A stretch of 16,189 nucleotides of DNA from Streptomyces fulvoviolaceus (GCF_000718165.1 NZ_JOEY01000106.1:1-16189), one strand, 5' to 3'. Shown: positions 1 through 7,239, counted from the first letter of the stretch. Notes: generated by a model from the sequence alone, not told the origin. Numbers and translations are program-made.

Positions 1-99
1 AACATCGAAAAGGTCATGGACGGCGTCGCCGAGGCCGTCGGGCACCACGTACTCCTCCTCGGCACCGACAACCAACCCGACCCCCTTCCCGCGCTGTAA
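1..99 (+). CDS. C-terminal end of an unidentified gene (5' end outside window)
   Basis: Frame 1 is open from the first base to TAA at 97-99 and encodes 32 residues ending in DNQPDPLPAL. Codon use is typical of high-GC actinomycetes, with mostly G or C in third positions, so this is likely a genuine gene end. The stretch contains an acidic, then hydrophobic segment (GHHVLLLGT) but no family signature that I can recognise. The start lies upstream of the window. It is not obviously linked to what follows, because the next recognisable gene is on the opposite strand. Confidence 0.45.
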   Translation, partial: NIEKVMDGVAEAVGHHVLLLGTDNQPDPLPAL

Positions 100-477
100 C
101 TGCTGGTCGCCGCTGCCTCACAGAGTTGCGGTCCCGGCGTGAACGGCCCGCGTCTCACCTACCTCTGGGGGCTTCATGTGACCGGTCTCGAGGCTGCTGC
201 TGGCGGGCGCAGGCGGTGCGTACGTCGCCCTTCCTGAACCCGGCTGTCGGGGCCGTGCTCCTCGTTGACCTGGCGGTCGTCGCCCTGCTGCACACCCTGC
301 TGCGGTGGCCTCGTCCAAGAACCGATCGGTTCCCGAACGCCGCTTGTACGACTCTCGCGGTACTGCTGGGGGCGTCTAGGAAGGGTGTCCAGTGGGTGGC
401 GGACTGGTCAGCCGAGCCCGTGAGGGCTACGTGGCCGGGCCACCGTGATGGTCGGCGGCGGGTCGATGTTGGTCGTC
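100..477. other. Stretch without a supportable gene
   Basis: About 380 bases with open frames on both strands but none with a recognisable family or a good start. One plus-strand frame holds a hydrophobic run (about 237-300, reading AVGAVLLVDLAVVALLHTLL) that could be a relic of a membrane protein, but the same frame continues into Arg/Pro/Ser-rich sequence typical of noncoding high-GC DNA. I see no tRNA, CRISPR or clear promoter here. Confidence 0.4.
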
Positions 478-531
478 CGCACCGGGCAGGGTGTGACCAA
501 CATGACCGTTGGTCACACCCTGCCCGGTGCG
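478..531 (-). terminator. Perfect 23-bp hairpin, probable terminator
   Basis: Arms 478-500 and 509-531 are exact reverse complements (23 of 23) around an 8-base loop, CATGACCG. On the minus strand the hairpin starts about 10 bases after the TAG stop (541-543) of the membrane-protein tail, the right place for an intrinsic terminator. It has no T-run, which is common in Streptomyces. A repressor operator or two abutting element ends would also give such symmetry; position favours a terminator. Confidence 0.65.
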
Positions 532-540
532 CGGGGTCTC

Positions 541-755
541 CTACGGAGTGGGCGATCCCGACTGAGAGGGCGGCGCCGGCGTCGGCATGAGTGTCGACGT
601 GGGTGCCGATGGGGCCACTGCCTGCGGCATGGCGGCGGACGGGGCCTTGTCCATGAGGAGCAAGAAGACGGTCACCACGGTGAGGCCGACCACTATGGCC
701 GCACCCAGCTGCTGGTCTCGGTAGACCGCGGCTCCGCCGCAACCGGAGCAGTAAC
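541..755 (-). pseudogene. C-terminal remnant of a single-TM membrane protein with Pro-rich tail
   Basis: Reading the minus strand from about 755 down to TAG at 541-543 gives a coherent protein end. A short Cys-rich start (CSGCGG) is followed by VYRDQQLGAA, a hydrophobic transmembrane stretch (IVVGLTVVTVFLLLM) and a tail rich in Pro, Ala, Ser and Thr ending SQSGSPTP. No start codon is visible, and upstream the frame runs into the IstB remnant encoded on the other strand, so the gene has lost its 5' part. The CxxC-like pair could be part of a zinc ribbon or an accident of the junction. I do not recognise the family. A strong hairpin follows the stop, supporting a real gene end. Confidence 0.5.
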
Positions 756-960
756 GCGATCGCCTCCAACGAGGCGTTCACTGGCTGGAGCAGGACCCTC
801 ACCGACCCACGGCTCTGCGCGGCGATCGTGGACCGCCTCACCTTCAACGCCACCATCATCGAGACCGGAACCGAGTCCTATCGCCTGGCCCGCACCAAGG
901 CGCGGAAGAACGACGGAGCAAAGCAGACGATCACGACACCAGTTCAAGCGAGGTGGCTGA
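741..960 (+). pseudogene. IS21-family IstB-like ATPase, C-terminal remnant
   Basis: The frame through 741-911 reads SSNAIASNEAFTGWSR, then TDPRLCAAIVDRLTFNA, then IIETGTESYRLARTKARK. This matches the end of IstB, the AAA+ helper ATPase of IS21-type transposition: the sensor-1 Ser-Asn (SNEAF.GW), the arginine-finger/sensor-2 region (D-P-R-L-..-A-I-.-D-R-L) and the closing S-Y-R-L motif. The Walker A and B part, roughly the first two thirds of the usual 250 or so residues, is missing; upstream the frame closes at a TGA (681-683) and is unrelated to IstB. After KARK the frame runs on without recognisable sequence. No istA transposase is in the window. It is a dead IS fragment that overlaps the minus-strand membrane-protein tail at its left edge. 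Confidence 0.75.
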
Positions 961-965
961 GCACG

Positions 966-1103
966 CTAGGTGACGGGCACGGAACGTGGTTCGGCGATGC
1001 CGATGATGAACTCCTCCCGCAGCCGGATGCCGGCCGACCACCCCAACGCGGCGAGTTCCCCGGTGAGCTCCACCGGGTCATGGAGGACCTTCACGATGCG
1101 GTA
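966..1103 (-). pseudogene. C-terminal remnant of a SAM-dependent methyltransferase
   Basis: The minus strand from 1103 to TAG at 966-968 encodes 45 residues beginning YRIVKVLHDPVELTGELAAL and continuing GWSAGIRLREEFIIGIAEP. This resembles the last strands of class I SAM-dependent methyltransferases, where a phenylalanine- or valine-rich strand, a 'P-.-E-L-...-L-.-.-L-G-W' helix and a final F-.-.-G-.-A-.-P strand are typical. An in-frame TAG (1104-1106) stands directly before it, so the SAM-binding part is gone. It lies between the IstB remnant and the recombinase remnant, marking another rearrangement junction. The family call rests on motif resemblance over a short stretch. Confidence 0.5.
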
Positions 1104-1106
1104 CTA

Positions 1107-1826
1107 CTCGGGGTGGGTGGGCAAGGCGGTGGCTAAGCGGGCCGGGCGCTTCTACTACGTCAGCCACGCCGGCCTGCACAGCAGGCGGAGCTGTACCGGC
1201 TGGGTAGGCGGGACGCGGTGGTGCGCCGGGCCAGACGCCGGGGCCGCTATGACCGGGTCGCGGACCGGCTGCCGCTGCGGGAGATCACCCGCGATCGCCG
1301 GGCGAGGTGGACGGCTCAGGACGGCCGGACGTTCGAGGCGCACGTCGACGAGCTGACGGCCCGGCAGCGCATTCGGATGTTTGTCGAGGGTGACGAGGGC
1401 CTGGAGCCAGCGATGCTGTGGCTGACCGAGACCGGGATGCCGATGGCGTACAAGAGTTGGACGAAGGTCTTCGAGCGGGCCAGTGAGCGCTGCGAGCGCG
1501 CCGGGTTGAAGGTGTACGCGACGCCGAAGATGCTGCGCCACAGCATGGCCTTGCGGGTCTTAGTCTCGCTGCACCACGCGTTGGACCGCCGGCTCGGGCT
1601 GACGGCGGCGCAGCGCAGGGATTACGAGGGTGCCTACGGCACGGTGTGGACGATGGTCAAGGATCTGCTGGGCCACCGGTCGGAGGTGACCACGCGGGAG
1701 ATCTATCTGGAGCCGGTGCGCGGGCTGCAGATCGATAGTCTGCTCAACGATGAGGACAACCCCTCCAACAGCGAGCTGTTCGCCGACCTGGCGCGCCGCA
1801 CTGGTCTGATCTTGGATGTCGCGTGA
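1107..1826 (+). pseudogene. Tyrosine recombinase A, 5'-truncated and frameshifted
   Basis: This is the C-terminal catalytic half of a tyrosine site-specific recombinase. The second catalytic box reads TPKMLRHSMA (Arg at 1536-1538, with Lys in the usual His position). The third reads LGHRSEVTTREIYLEP, with His at 1674-1676 and the presumed nucleophile Tyr at 1704-1706. The N-terminal DNA-binding domain and the first catalytic Arg are missing. The beginning is split: RFYYVSHAGL is in one frame (about 1147-1176), and the sequence resumes as QQAELYRLGRRDAVVRR in another frame from about 1179, so a frameshift lies near 1177-1182. A downstream GTG at 1218 could start a 202-residue product, but it would lack Arg I. 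Its TGA overlaps the GTG of the next gene by four bases, so it is the first gene of the recombinase operon. It is almost certainly inactive. Confidence 0.75.
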
Positions 1827-3601
1827 GCCCGACGGGGAGACGGGCGCCGCTGCCGCCCTCCGGCTATCGGCGGCGCGAGATCGTGGACGCGTCCGGGCTG
1901 GTGGTGCGCCCGGTGGGACAGGGTGGCGAGGACCTGGGCACGTACGACTACTCCGTGCTGCCGGGGTCGCAGACGCTGCGGCGCGAGGTGGCGGGCGCGT
2001 TCTCCCGGCGGGCGAAGGCTCACTGGGACAGTGCGCAGAGCTGCACCAGCTATGACCGCAGCGTGCGGCACTTTCTGCGGTCCATGGCCGCCGTCGAGCC
2101 GCCGGTGGGCTCGCTGTCCGAGCTCACGCCCGAGGTGTGGAAGGCCTGGGCGGAGGCGCCGGGCGGGTACATCCGGGCGAAGCACGTGGGCGTGCTGCTG
2201 CAGCAGGTGCCGGGTGTGCCGCAGGCGGTGGTGGCCCAGATGTCCAAGCGCCGCCGGCAAGTGGGGGCCCGGCCGAAGAAGAGTCTGTCGAGCGCCGAGA
2301 TGAAGGGGGTGCGCAGCGCGGCCGCGCACACAGTGCGCCGCGCCGAGCGGCGGATCAGCGGCAACCATGCGCTGCTGGAGCGCTGGCGGGCCGGGGAACT
2401 CGACGGACGTCCGGATGCCCGGTGGGGCGAGTTGCTCGATCACCTCGCCCGGACCGGGGACCTGCCGCGGGTCCAGAGCGGGTTCGTCCGCAACTGGGCG
2501 AAGGTGGAATGCCGCTGCCGACTGGGCGCCTGGAGTCTGCAGCTGGCCGTCACCCGGTTGTTTCCGTCGGTGAGCGAGAAGGCCGCGGCCGCCGTCCTTC
2601 TGATCTGCCACGAGGGCTGGAACCTGTCGGTCCTGGAGAAGCTGACGGTGCCGAGCCAGTGGCCGAACGCCGACGGCCACGACGCGCACCCGGCCGTCCA
2701 CCGGGTGGACACCGACAAACCGCGGCGCGCGCGCCGGCGTCACTCCAGCAGCAACCTGGTCGACGCGGGCGAGGATTCCACGGGTGAGGCCATGCGGCAG
2801 ATCATCTCCATGACCGAGCAGGCCCGGCGGACCCTGGCCCTGCTCGGCCGGCCCAGCGACCTGCTGCTGTGGTCCCGCGGTGCGCGGCATCCGATGTTCA
2901 GCAACGCCACGGTCGGCCTGCGCAACGCCATCGACGCCTGGGCGCGCGAGCTCCCCGATCTGCCCATGGGCCTGAATGGCCGGCTGCTGCGGCACACCGC
3001 CCAGGTCCTGCACGGCAGGCCGCGCCACAACACCAGTGCGGTTCAGGACCAGCACTACCTGCGCCGGGATGAGCAGGTCATCGCAGATTCCCGGGAAGTG
3101 GTGGCCGCCGGGCTCGAGGATGCGGTGCGGCACGCCCGCGCCACGGTGCGGATGCGCGTGATCACCGCGCGACAGAGGGACGGGCAGGACGATGCGGGGG
3201 TCATCGCCGAGCGGGCCAGTCTGCCGCTGGACGTTGCCCGCCAAGTGGTAGCCGGGCGCCTGGATACGGCGGTGGGTGCGTGCGAGGACGTCGAGCACAG
3301 CCCGCTCAGCGGCGGGAGTCTGTGCCGTGTGTCCTTCCTGTTGTGCTTCGCGTGCCCCAACGCTTTGGCGACCGCGCGCCACCTGCCGCGGATCGTCTAC
3401 CTGCTCCAGGCCCTTGAGTCCCTGCGGTCCGTGGCGTCGGCCGCCGTGTGGAAGACGGACTGGGAAGCCCACCACCGGCGCGTGAGCGACCTACTCGATC
3501 AGCACACCGATCCGCGCCAGCACCCAGCGCTGCTGGCGCGGCTCACCGGGACCGAGCGGGATCTCATCGACCGTCTGCTGGAAAGGAGCCTCGATTCGTG
3601 A
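1823..3601 (+). CDS. Tyrosine recombinase-like protein B of the recombinase operon
   Basis: This 592-residue cytoplasmic protein is most likely the second recombinase subunit of a transposon-type module. The start is GTG at 1823, inside GTGA shared with the stop of gene A. An Arg-rich segment at about residues 129-165 (SKRRRQVGARPKK) precedes the core. Box II appears as RLLRHTAQV (R387, R390, H391), with R for the usual first His. The candidate nucleophile is Y412 in QDQHYLRR. The expected box I Arg is not seen: the matching place reads HEGWNLSVLEKL with N267. A C-terminal Cys patch (C501, C508, C511 in CRVSFLLCFACPN) followed by ARHLPRIVYLL resembles a conserved tail I recall from Streptomyces relatives. 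The missing Arg suggests an accessory or structural role, though it may be a family trait rather than damage. It overlaps gene C by four bases. Confidence 0.7.
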   Translation: MSPTGRRAPLPPSGYRRREIVDASGLVVRPVGQGGEDLGTYDYSVLPGSQTLRREVAGAFSRRAKAHWDSAQSCTSYDRSVRHFLRSMAAVEPPVGSLSELTPEVWKAWAEAPGGYIRAKHVGVLLQQVPGVPQAVVAQMSKRRRQVGARPKKSLSSAEMKGVRSAAAHTVRRAERRISGNHALLERWRAGELDGRPDARWGELLDHLARTGDLPRVQSGFVRNWAKVECRCRLGAWSLQLAVTRLFPSVSEKAAAAVLLICHEGWNLSVLEKLTVPSQWPNADGHDAHPAVHRVDTDKPRRARRRHSSSNLVDAGEDSTGEAMRQIISMTEQARRTLALLGRPSDLLLWSRGARHPMFSNATVGLRNAIDAWARELPDLPMGLNGRLLRHTAQVLHGRPRHNTSAVQDQHYLRRDEQVIADSREVVAAGLEDAVRHARATVRMRVITARQRDGQDDAGVIAERASLPLDVARQVVAGRLDTAVGACEDVEHSPLSGGSLCRVSFLLCFACPNALATARHLPRIVYLLQALESLRSVASAAVWKTDWEAHHRRVSDLLDQHTDPRQHPALLARLTGTERDLIDRLLERSLDS

Positions 3602-5817
3602 GCACCCTCGACGCCACCGTCGGCGCTGACATCCCGCTCGTCGACCCGGGCCCCGATGTCCCGGTGGTGCCGGCGCACCGGCGGCGGCCCGGGGTGCGGG
3701 AGGACGCCGTCTCCCGCTTCGGCGACCTGCGGTGGGAGTTGGCCCACCTGCAGCACACGGACACTGCCAGCACCAAGGCGTTCTTGTGGTCCAACTTCCC
3801 CGCCTCGCTGCGGGGCTCGTTCATGCGTATCGCCTGGGCACTGATCAACATCCCTACCCCCGATGTGCTGCACGCCCGGCTCGGCGCCAGATCGCGGTCG
3901 GTGGTCTCGGCCAGCACGGTGATGACCGCGTTGACCGGTTTCCGGAAGTTCGCCCGCTGGCTCGAAGCCAGGGGCGTCACGCGGCTCCCCGACGTCGACC
4001 AGGAGAGGCTGTCGCAGTACGGCGCATACCTGAGCCAGAAGGGCTCCACCGGCGTGCACGAAGAGAGGCAGCTGTTCGCCCTGACCCGCGTGTGGGCGTA
4101 CGCGCCGCACCTGCTGCCCGAGGACCGACTGGTGATGCCCCCGTGGGAGGACCCGGGCGCGGCCATCGTCGACTTCCTCGGTGACGACTTCAGCCGGGAC
4201 AGAGGCGAGAACAAGGAGGTCGTCATCCACCCGGGCACCATGTCGTCCCTGCTGGTCTGGGCGCTGCGATGCGTCCTCGACCTCGCGCCGGACATCATCG
4301 ACGCCCATCGGTCCTGGCGCCAGCTCAAGTTGAATATCCGCCCCAGCAACGCCGCACCCGCAGACGGGCTGAGGCTCGTCCGCGCCCACCTGCAGCACCT
4401 GAGGGCGAGCGGCGGAACGCTCCCGGCATACATCGGCCAGACCGGCCAGCGCCTGGGGACCCACTGGCGGGCCGGCGCGGCGGACGAGCGGCCGCTAATC
4501 AATATCTCCTTCCTCGCCGGGCAGTTGGGCGTGACCCGCCACCAGGTCGAGATGGGCCTGCTCGAGCTGGGCCCGGACTTCGGCGGCCTGCCCGTCGCCG
4601 ATGGGGCGGCCCTCGCGGTCGACGTGACCGGCCGGATAGACGGCGAGGTCTGGGCGAAGGCCATCGACTTCACCGAGGCCCAGTCGCTCGCGGGCCATCT
4701 GATGGCTGCCGCGCTGCTGACCATCGGCTACCTGTCGGGGATGCGTCCCGAGGAAGTCCTCCATCTCGAACGCGGCTGTTCCAGCCAGGAGGAGCGCGAG
4801 GACGGCACCGTCCGGTACCGCATCACCGGACGGCACTTCAAGGGCGTCACCGATGAAGACGGCAATACCCTGCCCCAAGGCGAGGTCCGCCCCGAGCCCT
4901 GGACGGTCATCGAACTCGTCGACCGCGCCGTGAAGGTCTTGGAGCAACTCCACGACGCGCGCCTGCTCTTCCCCCGATCGATGACTGTCCGCACCCTCGA
5001 GCCCGCCCCGGCCGAGATTCGCGCGGAGGGGCTGAACCCGAACCGGTTTATCAGGCGCATCAAGGCGTTCATCGACTGGGCGAACGCGACGGCCACCCGG
5101 CTCGACCGCCCGCACGAGCTGATCACGGCCGATCCTCACGGACCGATCACACTGCGCCGCCTGCGTCGCACCGTGGCCTGGTTCATCTACCGCCGTCCCG
5201 GCGGGCGCATCGCCCTCGGCCTGCAGTACGGACATGTCGGAAGCTCCCTTGCCGACTCGTACGGCGGGCGCACCAAGGCCGACATGCTGGAGATCCTCGA
5301 CTTCGAGAAGACCCTGGCCCTTGCGGACGCGCTGGCTGAGGCCAGCGACCGGCTGTCCGCTGGAGAGGCGGTCAGCGGGCCGGCCGCCGGCCGCTACATC
5401 GCCGCCGCGGAGGAGTTCAGCGCCCGCTACGCGGGCGGATTCGCCACCAAGGGCCAGATGAAGGCGCTGCGGAACAACCCTCGGCTGCAGATCTTCGAGG
5501 ACCCGCAAGCACTGCTGAGCTGCAACCTCGATCCCTACAAGGCGCTGTGCGATCCCGACCTGGCCAAGGGCACGAAGCCGTCCCTGCGCACCCCGAACTC
5601 GAACCGCTGCAACCCGGCCTGCGCGAACATCTCCCGCACCGACACCCACATGCAGCGGGCCCGCGAGCAACTCGCCCAGATCGACACCGACTCTGCCGAC
5701 CCGCACCTGCCCCACCCGCTACGGCGCCGACTTGAGCTCTGCCGCGCGAGCCGAGAGAAGATCATTCAGGCGCATGGGGCCGCAACCGGACGGCCGGCCG
5801 GCGAGGACGGCAGATGA
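3598..5817 (+). CDS. Tyrosine recombinase C (site-specific integrase, 739 aa)
   Basis: A large tyrosine-type recombinase, probably the main strand-exchange enzyme of the module. The GTG at 3598 is chosen because AAAGGAG (about 3582-3588) lies at good spacing and it forms a GTGA overlap with gene B; an in-frame upstream start would extend deep into B. An N-terminal core-binding region is likely at about residues 90-170 (VVSASTVMTALTGFRKFARW). Catalytic features are GYLSGMRPEEVL with Arg I at R383; LRRLRRTVAW with R523 as Arg II and R520 in the His position; and YGHVGSSLADSYGG with H546 and nucleophile Y555. The C-terminus carries four Cys (C642, C651, C671, C675) followed by NISRTDTHMQRA, possibly a metal-binding knuckle. 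All catalytic residues except the box II His are present, so the protein looks intact. It overlaps gene D by ATGA. Confidence 0.85.
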   Translation: MSTLDATVGADIPLVDPGPDVPVVPAHRRRPGVREDAVSRFGDLRWELAHLQHTDTASTKAFLWSNFPASLRGSFMRIAWALINIPTPDVLHARLGARSRSVVSASTVMTALTGFRKFARWLEARGVTRLPDVDQERLSQYGAYLSQKGSTGVHEERQLFALTRVWAYAPHLLPEDRLVMPPWEDPGAAIVDFLGDDFSRDRGENKEVVIHPGTMSSLLVWALRCVLDLAPDIIDAHRSWRQLKLNIRPSNAAPADGLRLVRAHLQHLRASGGTLPAYIGQTGQRLGTHWRAGAADERPLINISFLAGQLGVTRHQVEMGLLELGPDFGGLPVADGAALAVDVTGRIDGEVWAKAIDFTEAQSLAGHLMAAALLTIGYLSGMRPEEVLHLERGCSSQEEREDGTVRYRITGRHFKGVTDEDGNTLPQGEVRPEPWTVIELVDRAVKVLEQLHDARLLFPRSMTVRTLEPAPAEIRAEGLNPNRFIRRIKAFIDWANATATRLDRPHELITADPHGPITLRRLRRTVAWFIYRRPGGRIALGLQYGHVGSSLADSYGGRTKADMLEILDFEKTLALADALAEASDRLSAGEAVSGPAAGRYIAAAEEFSARYAGGFATKGQMKALRNNPRLQIFEDPQALLSCNLDPYKALCDPDLAKGTKPSLRTPNSNRCNPACANISRTDTHMQRAREQLAQIDTDSADPHLPHPLRRRLELCRASREKIIQAHGAATGRPAGEDGR

Positions 5818-6371
5818 CGACAACTCAGGACGAGTGCCCGACCTTGAGTGAATACGCCGGTGACACGGATGCCCTCGCGGCGCCGGCCGCTGCGGGCATT
5901 GCCGAGACAGTGGGCCGCGTGCTTGCGACGGCTGCCGCGGCAGCAAGTCCGTCGCGCCCCGGCGATACCGCCGAGATTGAGGCGATCACCGACGCGGTGA
6001 TCCGTCTGCTGGTGGGCACTCCTCTGCGCTCGGACGGCCAGCTGACGATCAAATCCCTCGCCCAGGAGGCGGGCCTCAAACGCAACAAGCTCACCCACAA
6101 GCACACCGGCCTGAAAGACCTGTTCTACGCCCTCGTGCGGATGCAAGACACGCGGTCGAGGGTCGTCGAGGGCATGAAGCGGAGCAACGACGAGCTGCAG
6201 CAGAAGATCACCCGCCTGCGTACCGAGCGCGACCGGCTGCGCACGGACGTCCAGCAGCTGGTGCGGGTTGTCCACGTCCTGGAGGTCGACAACCAGCAAC
6301 TGCGCGAGGCAGCCAGTAGCGACGGCGTCGTTCGAGTGCTGCCCGTCCAACACCGGCCCTCGACTCGCTGA
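5814..6371 (+). CDS. TnpC-like accessory protein (HTH plus coiled coil; DUF6262-type)
   Basis: A 185-residue protein starting at ATG 5814 within the ATGA overlap with recombinase C; GAGG lies about eight bases upstream. The first 50 residues are Ala-rich and probably flexible. Residues 77-105 (LTIKSLAQEAGLKRNKL and following) look like a helix-turn-helix, and residues 112-167 form a strong heptad-type coiled coil (NDELQQKITRLRTERDRL...VLEVDNQQLRE). This layout and its place after two large recombinases match TnpC of Tn554-type elements and the DUF6262 proteins found beside actinobacterial recombinase pairs. TnpC affects the orientation and frequency of Tn554 transposition; a similar role here is inference. 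It is the last gene of the operon; the next recognisable sequence is a transposase remnant on the other strand. Confidence 0.7.
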   Translation: MTTTQDECPTLSEYAGDTDALAAPAAAGIAETVGRVLATAAAAASPSRPGDTAEIEAITDAVIRLLVGTPLRSDGQLTIKSLAQEAGLKRNKLTHKHTGLKDLFYALVRMQDTRSRVVEGMKRSNDELQQKITRLRTERDRLRTDVQQLVRVVHVLEVDNQQLREAASSDGVVRVLPVQHRPSTR

Positions 6372-6377
6372 CCGTGA

Positions 6378-6749
6378 TCACAACAGGGGCGCCGATTCCG
6401 TGCGGTAAGACTCCGGCAAGACGGACGGCGGTTGTGACCTCAATTGAGCTTTTTCCGATCTCACGCTGCCGCACGGCCCCAGCGCCAACTCTTGCTTCAG
6501 ATCGATGAACTGCTCGTCGGACGGCTTGGGCAGTTCCGGCGGCCCCGCGCAGGCGAGCGCGTCCATCCCGCCCTGCCAGGCACGGCGCCAGCGTTCCACC
6601 GACCGCTCACTGACCCGCAGATCCTTCGCGATCACTGCAGTTCTCTCACCACGAACGAACCGCTCGCCCGCCTCATAACGGATCCGCTCCCGAAACCGCC
6701 GCCGCTCTGCGGTCAGTCCACCATTCTGGGCGTACTGCTTACTTACCAC
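6378..6749 (-). pseudogene. IS630-type transposase, N-terminal remnant
   Basis: From a possible GTG at 6749 the minus strand encodes QYAQNGGLTAERRRFRERI, then GERFVRGERTAVIAKDL, RVSERSVERWRRAW, and ELPKPSDEQF. These are the hallmarks of the N-terminal helix-turn-helix of IS630-family transposases (recognition helix V-S-.-R-S-V-.-R-W). After about 6475 the similarity stops; the frame continues to 6378 with sequence unlike the expected G-W-..-Q-.-W-T-L region, and the DDE catalytic domain is absent. It is therefore a 5' fragment of a dead insertion sequence, directly against the end of the recombinase operon in tail-to-tail orientation. An upstream ATG at 6830 is in frame but gives an atypical Cys/Gly-rich leader and is less likely. 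Confidence 0.7.
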
Positions 6750-6893
6750 CGGCCTACCGCAGGGACCACCACACGTCACCACGTCCGACAAGAGAGGGAT
6801 CAGTAACCCTGATCGTTCGCGGCCCCGCACGCTGTCAGGCAGCGGCTGGCCACCTTCTCCGGAAATCGATGACGTCCCGACCTCAGCAGCTGG

Positions 6894-7181
6894 TCACGAA
6901 GCGAGAATCCTGCTCTTCTGAGCCGCGAACTCTTCCTCGGTCAGGACACCTTGCTCCTTTAGCCGTCCGAGATCCTTGAGTAGAGCGATCTTGCTCTCCA
7001 TGTCCGGTGCGGCCGGTGCCGCTGCCGGTGCTGCGGCCGGTGGCGGCGCGCTCTGCTCGGCTGCCGCTGGTTCCTGTTGGGCCCAACGGCCGGCCTGGCG
7101 CCGCGAAACTCTGTTGGAGACCGCGGTAGCCGTCCCGGCGACCACCGCCGTGCGCGCTACCCCTCGGAGAAGTCCTGGCAT
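6894..7181 (-). CDS. Small SHOCT-domain protein (95 aa)
   Basis: The start is ATG at 7179-7181, preceded by AAAGGAG at ideal spacing (the minus-strand sequence reads AAAGGAGCACTGACATG). Residues 1-35 are a basic, weakly hydrophobic N-terminus (GLLRGVARTAVVAGTATAV, then RRQAGRWA). They are followed by an Ala/Pro linker (about 37-60) and a C-terminal SHOCT domain (short C-terminal domain; IALLKDLGRLKEQGVLTEEEF, about 64-84) ending KSRILAS. SHOCT domains are thought to mediate oligomerisation or binding; no enzyme activity is implied. The N-terminus may associate with the membrane. It lies 58 bases downstream of the DUF6325 gene on the same strand, so the two are probably co-transcribed. This pairing is common in Streptomyces, sometimes linked to osmotic or general stress regulons; that link is not shown by the sequence. 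Confidence 0.85.
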   Translation of the reverse strand: MPGLLRGVARTAVVAGTATAVSNRVSRRQAGRWAQQEPAAAEQSAPPPAAAPAAAPAAPDMESKIALLKDLGRLKEQGVLTEEEFAAQKSRILAS

Positions 7182-7211
7182 GTCAGTGCTCCTTTGGCTG
7201 ATGTCGAGTGG

Positions 7212-7227
7212 ATCAGGTCTGCCTGAT
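7212..7227 (-). other. Small hairpin between DUF6325 and SHOCT genes
   Basis: ATCAGG (7212-7217) and CCTGAT (7222-7227) form a perfect 6-bp stem with a 4-base loop in the 58-base gap of the minus-strand gene pair. It could be an attenuator or an RNA-processing site, or chance. Confidence 0.25.
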
Positions 7228-7239
7228 GCGTTCGCGGGG

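Noticed and set aside
155..859. Long minus-strand open frame of 234 codons
   Set aside because: Arg/Pro/Ser-rich composition without family similarity; it overlaps the better-supported membrane-protein tail and the IstB remnant in other frames.
1703..3475. 590-codon open frame on the minus strand opposite recombinase B
   Set aside because: Typical high-GC antisense shadow, rich in Arg, Pro, His and Gly; B has recombinase motifs, matched overlaps with A and C, and sensible codon bias.
3448..3597. 50-codon N-terminal extension of recombinase C
   Set aside because: It lies entirely within the end of gene B, is Arg/Ser/Pro-rich, and GTG 3598 has a strong ribosome site.
4495..5715. 406-codon open frame on the minus strand opposite recombinase C
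   Set aside because: Antisense shadow of a gene with clear catalytic motifs; no start signal or family.
6798..6814. GATCAG...CTGATC 6-bp inverted repeat upstream of the IS630 fragment
   Set aside because: Too short to call an element end; no matching copy was seen at the other side.
6830..6844. CGCTG/CAGCG 5-bp hairpin downstream of the SHOCT gene
   Set aside because: The stem is only 5 bp and about 50 bases from the stop; not enough to call a terminator.
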